Positions 11,337-22,613 of a DNA stretch of 38,375 nucleotides are shown one piece after another. The notes under the pieces were generated by a model. That model was not told the DNA's origin. It was given only the letters and a program-made list of their open reading frames with translations, and made no database searches. Position numbers and translations under genes: made by a program. The stretch covers positions 1 to 38,375 of the forward strand of contig JAWQRO010000473.1 of assembly GCA_033557835.1 (NCBI GenBank), read 5' to 3'. How positions within the stretch are numbered: the stretch's first letter is position 1; each line of letters starts with the position of its first letter. The DNA comes from Helochares maculicollis. Lineage: Eukaryota; Arthropoda; Insecta; Coleoptera; Hydrophilidae.

Positions 11337-11929
11337 TCGCGATTTTGCTACTTAAAGAGTTGCTGTTGCCAGCTGCGAGAGTTGTCGTTAAAGTTGCGAC
11401 CTATACAAAGTTGCCACAGTAAAATCATAATAGGCGTGCTACTATGAAATCAGTAACGCTAAAATGCAAGTAAGGAAGTACGTCTTTGAGTTGAATATTG
11501 TCGATGATGCACTTCGGTATTGATCAGGTGAACCTGGAACAAATGGGCGATTATCAAAACGAAGCAACGTCTCCAACTGTATGAGAACATTTTAGGCGCA
11601 AAGAGAACAGGCCTGTGCATGCTGTAAATAAATTTAAACTTAGGGCTTCAAATGTATGATTTTTGGAATGAAGACTGATCGTCTATGTCTTGCACAAGCT
11701 TTTGTTAGTTGTCTTTTTGAATCTACTGCAAGCTAAATGATAAAACCCTCACTGTTTTCGCAGGTTTCTACCCTTTCCTGTCGAATAATCCTGTAAATAA
11801 TGTCAATAATAAACATTGTACGATTTTCGATTGGGCGCATATTTATAATGAAATATAATTTAAATCGGTAATCATCTAACGAATAACAAAGTGTTAGGGA
11901 CGATTAGGAAAACAAAACGTTCTACCTAC

Positions 11930-14900
11930 CCATTTGGAAGGACAAAGTGGGCGAGCTCATCCTGCCGTCGCCACCATTCGAATAGGCCAAGACTCTCATC
12001 TTGTACGTCTTGCCCGGAGATAAATTGTTCACGTAAGCCTCAAGCTTCTCGCCCACAGCCACTATGGTGTCATTCGCGGTGCTCATATCCTGATCGAATT
12101 CCCACACACGAATCTGAGAAACAAATTTCGGTTGTCAAGTTAAAAAGTACGGTTATGTCGAAATTGCGATTTTTAAAATTAGAAGATTTCACGGTTTGAA
12201 ACCTTCATTATTGATTTCTCACCTTGTAACCTTGCAGAGGCTCTTCTTCCAGTGGTGGTTGTACGTAGCGCCACTCAACGCGAACCGTCGATGGGTTGAC
12301 ACCAAACACTTTGACAGAAGACGGTGGTTTTTGAGGCGCCTTGCGGTAGGTTCGTTCTGCAATTGCAAAGTGCCGTTAAAATGCGCATGAAAAATTGGCG
12401 GTGAAAACAAACCTATAAATCGTTCGCTTTCTGGACCTTCGCCCGCCGTGTTGTACGCCATAACTTTGACAAAATATTGCGTGTCTGGAATCAAACCGAC
12501 AATGAGAGCCCATGGCCGAAGCGTCCTGGACAAATAGTAAACGGCGTCTTCTTCCTTGCCCTCTTTAGCCCAGTATTTAATCTAAAAACACGGGATTTTT
12601 TAATTGAAAGGCGAATCTGTATGATTTTCCTACTTGTACGATCGACGATTTGAGAGAAATCGGTGCTCTGATAAAATCGATTCTTAGCTAAAGTGTCGAA
12701 AATTGTAAGAAAACGAACATAAGACTTCTCTTATCGATGTAAGAGCTCTTAAGATATCTTTGTGAAGCCTCCGTTTGTTTCCAAATACTATTTCATTACT
12801 AAGTTCCGACCACTTACGCCAGCTGCCAAAGCGAGACAATTGAGACACCAGTACTATATAAAGAAAGAAAAAATGCTCAATCAATAAGACAATGCACAAA
12901 GCGTTGACTACCATGACCAAATTGCACGAATTGGAATGACTTCGCATCAGCCGTATTCACCAGATTTAACTCCCAGCTATTTTGACCTATTCTCAGACCT
13001 AAAAAATACTCCCCAGTAAATTTTTTGCTCAAATAAAGAAGTGATTGCCGAAACTGAAGCCTATTTTGAGACCGAAATGAATGAAGTTGCAGTTCGCCAA
13101 ATAGTTATTTTACTATCCTATATAGAAAGACCTTTCAAAATTTCTTCCTTATTCATTGTCTACATCATAAAAACAATAATTCGTTTAAAGTGTTGGCTAG
13201 TCTCTGGTACGAACACTAACGGTTCAGTGAAAAAAAAATGTTTCGACTTCTCTCAACCGTGATCACCACCAAAGGATAGTCGAAAACCAAAAATCCGGAC
13301 TTACCCTATGCCCGATGAGTTTTCCTCGTACATTCTCCCTCGTCTGCACTATAGGCACCCAAGAAACGTTAAGTGCCGTGGAGTTGAAAGATAGCGCCAC
13401 CACCAATTGTGGCGCTACTTGCGGCATGTCCTCCGCTGAGTAGACAATAACCTCGTGGCTTATCGGCCCCGGACCTTCGTTGTTGATGGCCTGAACTTGG
13501 ACGATGTATTCAGTGTAATAAAATTCTGACGGTATGTGGACGACCGCTACCCCCGTGTTTCCATACTCCTTCAACTCGTGAGTTTGCCATTCAATATCAT
13601 AGTCCTTCCTCTTCCAGAACACTTTGTAATAGATCCCGGGGCCGTTTTGCTCCTCCGGGGTCAACGGAGTCCACGTAATGGTCAAATCCCCAATCTTGCC
13701 CCCGCCTCCGCCAATATTCGTAGGAGCAATGAAGGGGCGATCCGGAGGAGTGGAATGCCTGGGACTGGGCGCAGACGGCACACCCATCCCGAGCTCATTC
13801 CAAGCCGACACTCTAAATTCGTATGTCGCCCAAGGAGTCAAAACGTTCTCAATAATACCCTCTTTCCTTCCAGTGTACCTATCGATCTCCTTCGCATAAA
13901 CACTGTTGGTTATGTTAAACCAAGTGTTATTCCAATTGGTACGCCCACTAATGGAATATCCAAGAATTTGCTTGCCATGAGATGCCCCATCCGTCCATTG
14001 GAGGGTGGCCGATGTTTTATGAACGTTAACTACTTGCAGCCCGCCGGGCGGTCCAGGAGGACCCTGAACCACGATTAAAGATCGTGACGAAATCTGACCA
14101 ACGGCGGATTTAACCACGCATTCGTATTCACCTGCATCAGAAAAGCTGGCATTTATGTTGTAAAAGTATCCACCATCCACCCGAATCCGTTCGTGCGAGT
14201 TCAAGATGTCCACATCCCGTATCCTCATACCATTATGATTCCAAATATATGCCACATCCAAAATTTCATCACTTTCAGCGGAACAATGCAGCGAAAATGA
14301 TCCCCCTACATCAGTGACCACCTGCGGAGGCAAATGCTGCGTCAGCCGAGGCGCTCTCAAAACAATCAAGAGCCCTTTCGACTCGTCCATGCCCAGCTCG
14401 TTCGTCGCTTGGCAGGTATAGATGCCCTCGTCATCTCGGGAAACGGGACTAATGATCAGATTGCCATTATCCAGTATCCGCCTATGCCCTCCTTGCCCTA
14501 TGACATTACCGTCTTTTTTCCAAATGAACTTGGGTTTTGGTGCCGCTTCAGGATTGCAAACGATGGTAACATTCCCTTGATCTGCTGCATAAGTTTCGGA
14601 TTCTAAAGGATGTTTCTTAAACGAAGGTTTAAAAGCCAACACCCGCAGCTGCGCCGAGGAATATCGAGTCTTCAGAGTGTTAGAAGCCCGGCACTGGTAC
14701 ATACCCGGATCACGCTCATCATCTAAATAGCTTATGGTCAGGACGTTATCTTGTATTTTAATTCTGTTTTGGTCTTCCGGATCTAAATAACCCATGACGA
14801 GCTGCCGCCCATTCCGCCACCAAGTGTAATTTACGTCGGGGATGCCAAATGCCTCGCACGTCCAAACAAGCTCGCCCTTGCTGTCGATGTGCTTATCCGT

Positions 14901-16703
14901 CAATGGTATGGTGAAATTCGGCTCGGCCTGTATTCTCAAAACAACACTCTTTTCCGCCGACGCCCTATCGTTATATGCTCGGCATATATACTCTCCTTCG
15001 TCCTCAACTTGCACTTTAGGGATGGTCAAAACTCGGTTGAAGCTGGAAAACACGGCTCCGTGCGGAATACTACCACCTTTGCGGGTCCAATTGTACCGTG
15101 GAATCGGGTACCCGAACACCATGCATTCCAACCGGACCCCTTTACCTTGAATCGGGGCTTCCGGGAACGCTTTCGGGAAGTTGTTTGAGAACTTGAGCGT
15201 TTGATAGTTCGAATGCGGGTTAACTCGTAACGGGAAGAATGGTCCGTTGCGGCCGGTGTCTGAAAATTCAGCTTGGACGCTGCAGCTGTAATTTCCCCTA
15301 TCGATAACTTCTAGGGCTGAAAAGTAGAGCGACCCGTCGTTCGATACGAAAACCCGCCCGTCTTCCTCAACGAAATTCGGGAAGTAATCCCTAGACCAGT
15401 AGTACTTGACACTGGGATAATGAGCGGGCGGATCGCAGTATATGGCTTTGCCCCAATTTTGCTCCCCTGCTTCGGGTGATCGTTTCATAACGAATTCTAA
15501 AATAAACCCGAACGTCAGTTGGACGCTCTCCGATATGATGGTGCCAAATTTATTGCTGGCTTTGCAGTGGTAGGTCGCTCGATCGCGATTCTGCTGAGGG
15601 TCGTGTATAATGAGCATTCCGCCACTGATAGTGAATCGGTTATCGTGCAACGGGTTAATTTCCCTAGCTACTAATCGATCGTTTTCGTAGACTTCGCGGA
15701 ACCATTGATACGTCGGAGTCGGGTAACCTCCTGCGAAGCAGCTCAGCGAAACGTCATTTACAATTTTTCGAAGACTAGTATCAAATGTCACGTCTTCAGG
15801 TTGTTTGATGAAGTAAGGGCCCCTCGGGATTTGTTCCGGGTTGTCTATGTCAATTCCGTATTCGTAGGTGCGGTCATCGCTGACCAAACGCTGCAGGCTC
15901 AGGATGCTGGCTTCGCAAATAAACAGCAGGGGCTCATCCCCTCGGACCAGTTGGAAACCCCAATGCATCATTTCCTTGGAGAAGTTGTAGGCGAGGTACT
16001 CTTTGCCGTAGGGCTCCAACTCGGGGAGGAGGAGGTTCTCCATGTTGATCAGCTGGGATCCATCTGGGTTTACCCAGTAATTGGCGGTTTGCTGGTGCGC
16101 CCCTATGTACCATCGCCGGTGCTGAGGGTCTTGCCAATTGAGATTGTTTATTAAGAAGCCGTGCTCATCGGCGCTCCCAATCGACACCAAATCACCGTTT
16201 CCACCGCTTGTGGAGTCTAACGTGAAAGACTGGAAAAATTGAAAATTATAATATTGTATTACATAAATTACATGATTTGTAGGAAATTCCCCCAACCGAA
16301 ACTGTGGTGAAAGTTGATACGAATCTAACTGTGATGGCTAGAATTAGTCACAAACCTGGCAAATACGTTTGGCTTCATTGTATGGCCTCAGTGGTGACTT
16401 GAAAAACCGGTAACAGGACTGTTGGAACTGCAGCCAATATTCAGGGCATCTCAAATTAAAGTAATAATCGCTATCTATGGAGTTTGGGCTGTATTGAGGT
16501 TGGCTAAATTGGGGTTGGTTGTATTGAGGTTGGTTGATTTGGGGTTGCCCGTATTGTGATTGTCCGTATGGCGATTGTCCGTATTGAGATTGTCCGTATT
16601 GGGACTGGCCGTATTGGGACTGCCCATATTGTGACTGGCCGTATTGGGCTTCTCCGTGGGCAGTTTGGAACACGCAGTATCCCAGGATGATAAAAGCCCA
16701 CAT
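11930..16703 (-). CDS. Cont: Contactin, septate-junction adhesion protein (3' end missing)
   Basis: Five coding exons are visible: 16703-16356, 16229-13305, 12581-12413, 12356-12223 and 12113-11930, with phases 0, 0, 1, 0 and 1. They give 1253 residues before the last, unfound exon. Order: signal peptide (1-17), YGQSQ repeats (about 20-55) and a Gln/Pro/Tyr-rich stretch, C-type lectin domain (about 86-222, from CPEYW to FICEAS), six Ig domains (about 252-839), and four FNIII domains (about 840-944, 947-1049, 1051-1155, 1160-1253). The Ig domains keep paired Cys and DxGxYxC-type motifs such as DDEGIYTCQA. This architecture is that of insect Contactin, which acts with Neurexin IV and Neuroglian at septate junctions and is held by a GPI anchor. 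A splice acceptor only five bases before the ATG (exon starts 16708) shows that the 5' UTR is spliced. The final donor at 11929 (GTAGGT) is intact, so the gene looks functional. Confidence 0.95.
12850..13130 (+). mobile_element. Mariner transposase relic in Contactin intron 2
   Basis: Opposite to Contactin, broken frames give TKLHELE, then SHQPYSPDLTPSYFDLFSDL, then EVIAETEAYFE. These are consecutive C-terminal motifs of mariner transposase around the third catalytic Asp. A DNA motif for the second Asp region (read DNAQS) lies just before. A stop and frameshifts separate the pieces. Only the C-terminal third is recognisable; ends are uncertain. Confidence 0.82.
16540..16655 (-). repeat. Coding 15-bp minisatellite of Contactin exon 1
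   Basis: A 15-bp unit read as CAGTATGGCCAATCC on the coding strand repeats about eight times and encodes QYGQS. It lies between the signal peptide and the C-type lectin domain, then degenerates into QINQPQYNQPQFSQPQ. Synonymous differences between copies show that the array is not brand new. Confidence 0.85.
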
Positions 16704-17550
16704 CCCTACTGAAATGCAGGAAAAATGTATTAAAGAGATCCATCGTTGGCTTGTACGAAATGAATATTTTTATAGGTTAAGTAGGGATATAGGATCGATA
16801 AAACAACAAATCGCTAAATCAAGCATTCTCTGGGTTAAAACGTCAAATTTAGTGACGAAAAATGACAAGGTGGCCGCTCGAATTCGAAATTTAGCGATAT
16901 TTATAGTGAGGGAGTGGCATTTGTTTTCTTGGCTATTCAGTGTGCTGAGCATAAACATAAACAAGTGACGTTCCACTTTGCTTTTGATATCACAGAGCCA
17001 CTGATAGCGGAGAACTTAAATAACTAATAAATGAGTTGTCTTTCTTACCTCCTTTCACAAAATATCTAAATAATACTGTCTATTTTGCACACATAAACAG
17101 AAAATAAAATGTTTCTACATTAGCATTATTGTAGGTATGCGTCATACGGTAACTTTAGTCATTTTAAATTGACAGTTTGGTTGGGCGTGAGTCACGTGAC
17201 TCGTGGTAAAATTACCATTAAAATATGTAGGTGTGTAGAGGAAATTCGTTAGATTTGTACAAATTGAAATATCTCAGTTTAAATATTTCACCGAGAATTG
17301 GAGTTAAAGCCGTAGATTTCAGTTGTTTGAATATGCTGAGGTGACCTGATGTTAAAAATGAGGTTGGGGAGGGTTGAAAATGAAATTAATTTCAGTGTGT
17401 GTGCCACATTCATTTAAAAATGTTTGACTGTTATTAAAAAAAATTCAACAATTGAAATGGAAGGAGATAACAATAACGGTTAGAAATTTGAATGGCCCGC
17501 CATTAGAGCAGTGGCGTAACTATGTCGCGTCTCTGTAATTTAACAACAGA

Positions 17551-18070
17551 TTGGTTCAAAGTAAATCAAATCAAAATTACGGTTTATTTTTGGAGAGCTG
17601 CTGCGATTTTGATTTAGTAGATAAATATGCACACGAGCTCCCATTTTTTCATATTGACAGCTCTGTTTTAAATATAATCGTATTAAACAAAGAAGAGCAA
17701 AGGGATCAAGCAGGCTTCAATAAGAGATATGGAGCTGTTAACGCAAAGGCGAACGTTGTTGAGAATTTCCTTAAAGCTAATGCTGATGGCAAGCTCTCGT
17801 CACCAGTCTTTATAGGTTATCCAAAGGCCTTCGACACTTTAAATCACCAGTTGCTATTAAACCGATTGGAGCAGGGGTGATCAAGCTTTTTGATGTTTTT
17901 TTAGTGGGAATAAGACAGAGAGTGAGAATCAATAATCTGTATTCAGAGTTGTTAAACATTATCTTCTGTGTTCCTCAGGGTTCGAGTTCGGGCCTTTCAT
18001 TTAGTCAACATGCCGGCGAGACTTGCAGATCTGTATTCCAATTGATATATTTTGAACAAGAAGCTTAAAC
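17551..18070 (+). mobile_element. LINE (non-LTR) reverse transcriptase relic
   Basis: Two overlapping frames match the finger and palm region of non-LTR reverse transcriptases. The first ends FIGYPKAFDTLNHQLLLNRL, matching the usual 'SKAFDTVNH' block, with Gly where the first catalytic Asp is normally found. After a stop or frameshift the next frame reads RVRINNLYSELLNI and VPQGSSSG, the 'VPQGSVLGP' block. The YADD block, endonuclease and tail are not visible. It lies between the divergent Contactin and Galpha-i genes. Confidence 0.8.
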
Positions 18071-18698
18071 TTTATGTATGCGATTTGTAATGTTATCAAA
18101 ATTGAATTATAGTGAGACAGTTTACTCCCCTTGTCTTATTATTACAGATGCGAAGCAAACTTAAAGGGTTCGGAATGCAGGCCTGCACCTTGTGTATGGC
18201 CTGGTTGGGAGGAATCGTATCTCTCCATCATTAACGTCATGTGGATGGTTGAATATGGCGCAGCGTCGGTTGTTGCATTCGGCGTGTATGCATCACCAGA
18301 CCGACAAAACTTTCCGATAGACCTAAAATACGTATTGTTTTTGTTTAATACAGACAACATTTGGATCAAAAGAATGGTTAACATCGCTACTGACAACTTT
18401 TTCTTTAAATTTTGGTCGGATGATAGAAGTTACGGCTTCGTTTCCAATATAAGTTTTGTTTCACTTTTATTCCTCGTGATCAGTTCTTATCATTTTCGGT
18501 CTTAAATCCTTTTAATGCATCACTTATAGGTGTGCCCATCACGAAAGCACTGAATACAGCCTCGAGTGGCGCCTCTTGCCCGCAAGGAACCCTACGCCAA
18601 TGGCAACCGTTTTCACATATGACTGACTTTCAACTGTTAACAGAACGGCAACCTACTTGACGTAGTGTTTTCTGTGGTGTTTTTTTCTGTTACTAGTA

Positions 18699-18740
18699 AT
18701 GCTATTTCCAAGCGGGTGGAGTCTTACTATTGTGGGATAA
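18699..18740 (+). promoter_or_regulatory. Possible upstream ORF ahead of the Galpha-i start
   Basis: A 13-residue ORF with its own ATG and stop ends 37 bases before the Galpha-i ATG, so if the transcript includes it, ribosomes could reinitiate. The transcription start is unknown. A pyrimidine-rich AG site (TTTTTTTCTGTTACTAG) just before this ATG may instead be a 5' UTR splice acceptor. Confidence 0.25.
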
Positions 18741-18777
18741 TCAACAAGTGTCAAAATAGTGTGCTATCGGTTTTAAT

Positions 18778-21700
18778 ATGGGTTGTGCGGTCAGTACAAC
18801 AAGTGACAAAGAGGCCTCGGAACGGTCCAAGAAAATCGACAGGGAACTTAGGGTCGATGGCGAAAGGGCCGCCAGCGAAGTCAAACTCTTGCTCCTCGGT
18901 GGGTTTACCCTGCAAACGTATTTATGCCATGGATTGCTTGATTGTTGTTGAATTGCCTTACCGCTAAATTTGTTCAAATGTCAATTCAGCAACTGTTCTG
19001 TGGAACATTGTAAATACTGGACAAAAAAAATAGTTCGTTTGTCTCGTAATTTTTTTCACACACGTTTCATATATTTATTTATAACATTCCAACCGCTTAG
19101 AAACGCATTGTTTATTACTTTCAGAATCCCATCGATTTCTCGCTTATAAACGAAATGTACCCGTAAACAATTGATGTAGAGATTTATGAAAATCTTCACG
19201 TTTTAAAAACCCCTGCTCTTAGTTCAGCTCTATCTCTAAATTAATTTTACATATTTATGATATAGTTAAACTTAGAGACAAACAACGTTAGGGTTAGCCC
19301 TAAGTAGTGCTTAACCTAAGCAGATCCCAAAGTTTTTCAGGTTATGTAACGCTTCGAATGCATACCAATGGGTACTTTTTATTGCTCTTGCTCTTTTGGA
19401 ACATTCTTGATGTTTCGGAAGCCGAAATTCTATTTTTGGAGCAAAATTAATGTCTGTGTTGAATCACTCGTTCCACTAATTGACAAATGCACTTTTTCAA
19501 GATGAATTAGATAAAGGCATCTCGTTAAATACTAAACATATAGTCAAAAAATTTGGCAGTACTTGAGTACTGCCGTTATGAACGTATGCATGCGGAACAT
19601 TTAACCCTACACTTTATCTGACCTCTACAAAAATGTGAACATCCCAAATATTTATAAACAAAATCAGAATTTTCGCACTACTTTCAAGCATAAGTAAAAA
19701 TATTGCGAAAAAATGAACTAAAATCACAGCAAGCACCAAATATATCTGCCTCAATTAAATATTAGTCGTACTTAAGGAATGTATGATGAGTACGTGACAA
19801 TTTCAATAGATTTGACTGAAATATAACATATATTGTTATATATTTTAATATATTATAATATAACAATTCCACCTTGGGTACATTTTTATTTAATATTGCA
19901 CTTGTCAATATCCTGAATATTTCTTGCAAATTAGTGACGAAATATTTAAAAAATTAAGCCAGGCGACGGCATTTGCTCACATATTGTACGCCTTGGCTGA
20001 GTGTTGCACGTAACTAATAATCGGTTTTCCTGTTGGCAGGAGCTGGAGAGTCTGGCAAGAGCACCATAGTAAAGCAGATGAAGATTATCCATGAAACGGG
20101 CTATTCGAAAGAGGAATGTGAACAATACCGACCGGTGGTTTACAGCAACACCATACAGAGCTTAATGGCCATCATTCGTGCCATGGGACAGTTGAGGATC
20201 GACTTTGCTGATCCCAGTCGAGCCGTAAGTACGCTTATTTAAAAAACCTTCAGTAAGGGTAGCAGAGCAACTTGAAACTATATCATAACCATTGCCCAGT
20301 GAGGTGCTCCAGGATCATACCTTCTTCCATTGTCGATTATTCATTCTAAACGCCTGGGTCGGCGCCTAAACTGACGCAAATTTTTTGTTTCAAAGAAATT
20401 GACTGCGCCCCCCTTTGGATACCCATTGGTCTTAGCAAATAATTTTGGATAAGAAGGAGAAGACGTAAGATTAGTACTTAGTGCTTCATCTGTACCTAAC
20501 ATTACTAGAGCGTAGTGATGTTTTTGTTTAACTTGCAAAATGAGCTTGTGATTTTTTTGTGCGTTTTTCTACTTTTTAGACGCTATTAACCCTCCCGTGC
20601 CACTTTTGATTTTCTAGACCTTGCTGATCTAGATCGGTATTGTTCTAAACCTACTTTGGTTATCCCGTGCAACATCCACAAACCCTCCTCACCGATTCGA
20701 CTCCCGAATCTAAAATCGCCTCCGCCAGACAAATTTTATTTCGATAGACCCCCTGAAAGTCTGCTTTTTTAGGACATAGCGAGGCAGTTCTTCACTTTCG
20801 CCAGTGCAGCTGAAGAGGGTGAGTTGACGTCTGAACTGGTCATGCTCATGAAAAAATTGTGGCAAGATCCAGGAGTGCAACTGTGCTTTGCTAGGTCACG
20901 TGAATACCAGCTAAACGATTCAGCCGCTTACTACCTCAATGCCCTCGATCGTATTTCTCAACCGAATTACATCCCCTCCCAACAGGACGTTCTCAGGACC
21001 AGGGTGAAAACGACCGGAATAGTAGAGACTCACTTTTCATTTAAAGGAGTTCACTTCAAGTAAGTCGAAAACGTTTATTTCTAAATTGATTATCGAAAAT
21101 TTCCATAAATTCGCTAACGAAAGTATTTAATAAATGAGATCGTCGCGGGCAAAATTAGTAACTAACATTATTGTCAAGTTTCGTAGATGATTATTTAATA
21201 TCGGGCTGGTATTTGACAATTCTAAGGTTTTTTTTTTTTTTTTGGAAAGTGACATATTTTGCCAGTGTAAAGATATTACTGTCAGGCTTAAAAAATATTA
21301 AAAATGTTTTTTAAAATTTAATTTTGTGCTTTGGCAGTCGGGGTGTAAAAGGGGAGACAATTATTTGTAACAACAGTTGGTAATAAGGAACTAAATGGAT
21401 TAAAAATGACAGATGAATTTCTGCAAATAAAACAAAATGGTGGCATGACATTAATTAACCTATAAATTTAAGTACATTAAACCATGTTTCATGAAACTGC
21501 CTCACAACAATATTTCTTGTTATATCTCATATGACATCAATACTATGCTTTACATCGCTCAAAACAAAAGAAAAATTGGGCAAAATAATAACTGTTGTTA
21601 TAATGAATATTGTGTATGCTAATTTTGTTCTGTTGTGTACTTGGAGTAAAGAAACATGGCTTAAACATGTTACAATACAGTTTTGGGGCGTAACGGACTT

Positions 21701-22450
21701 AGCCCACTCTTGAATTAAGACGATAGTGTTAATCAACTGATGATTTCTTTGAGCAGGATTAAATAAATTTGGAATAATAACTGGCTATTTGTGTTTTATT
21801 TAAAAAGTCTCACTATTATATTTTTTGATCACAGCAGTAGATTATACGGGTGCCTACTTTGATAAGTAAAATATTTCCACGTGTTTATAAATTATCAACC
21901 AAGTTCGCCGCTTTTTCTACGAGCTTCAAACTTGACGGCCAAGTAAATCAACTGCGACGCATTTTGTTACAGGATGTTCGATGTCGGTGGGCAAAGGTCA
22001 GAACGGAAAAAATGGATACACTGTTTTGAGGGTGTGACAGCTATCATTTTTTGCGTCGCCCTTTCGGGTTACGACCTGGTTCTGGCGGAAGACGAAGAAA
22101 TGAATCGCATGGTTGAGTCCATGAAGCTCTTCGACTCCATTTGCAACAGCAAATGGTTCGTCTCGACGTCCATCATTCTGTTCCTGAACAAAAAAGATCT
22201 GTTCGAAGAAAAAATCACCAAGAGCCCGCTTTCCATCTGCTTCCCCGAATACAACGGGCCCAACACCTACGAAGACGCCTCCAACTACATCAGGACGAAA
22301 TTCGAAAATTTGAACAAACGCAAAGATCAAAAGGAAATTTACACCCATTTGACTTGTGCCACTGATACAAACAACATCGAGTTTGTATTCGACGCTGTTA
22401 CAGACGTTATCATTAAAAATAATTTAAAAGATTGTGGCCTTCTTATGTAA
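18778..22450 (+). CDS. Galphai: G protein alpha-i subunit, complete
   Basis: Four exons, 18778-18898, 20040-20224, 20773-21059 and 21973-22450, join into 356 codons plus stop with GT-AG introns of 1141, 548 and 913 bp. The start MGCAVSTT matches insect Galpha-i and gives the myristoylated Gly2 and palmitoylated Cys3. Switch and nucleotide motifs are intact: GAGESGKST (P loop, split by intron 1), RTRVKTTG with the catalytic Arg, DVGGQRSE with the catalytic Gln, FLNKKD and TCATD. The protein binds and hydrolyses GTP, inhibits adenylyl cyclase and, in insect neuroblasts, acts with Pins in cell polarity (family knowledge). The C-terminus reads KNNLKDCGLLM, one residue longer than the usual CGLF ending. 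It is divergent from Contactin and convergent with Semaphorin-1a. Confidence 0.97.
19832..19867. repeat. AT-rich inverted repeat in Galpha-i intron 1
   Basis: ATTGTTATAT at 19832-19841 is matched by its reverse complement ATATAACAAT at 19858-19867, with a 16-nt AT-only loop. It could form a hairpin. No function is implied by the sequence alone. Confidence 0.6.
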
Positions 22451-22607
22451 GATAATTGTTAGGTAATTTTAAGGTGCAAATTATGGACAGTGTGAACAGA
22501 CATGAGGGAGCCATTGGCCTAAAAAATTGTACAACGCAACGAACTCTAAGATTATGTCAGGATAAATTAGTGAACACAGAAACGAGTGAAACAAAATTGT
22601 TTTCAAA

Positions 22608-22613
22608 AATAAA
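22608..22613 (+). terminator. AATAAA poly(A) signal, Galpha-i
   Basis: This is the first AATAAA after the Galpha-i stop, about 160 bases downstream. Further signals in the AT-rich sequence beyond could give longer 3' UTRs. Confidence 0.45.

Noticed and set aside
13536..16154. Plus-strand ORFs of 90-180 codons within the Contactin gene
   Set aside because: They are antisense shadows of the long Contactin exon; the minus-strand frame carries clear Ig and FNIII domains.
18131..18505. 124-codon ORF before Galpha-i as a gene
   Set aside because: No known domain, an open antisense frame overlaps it, and it lies next to LINE debris with no splice support.
21998..22348. 116-codon minus-strand ORF under Galpha-i exon 4
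   Set aside because: Shadow of the conserved G protein exon.
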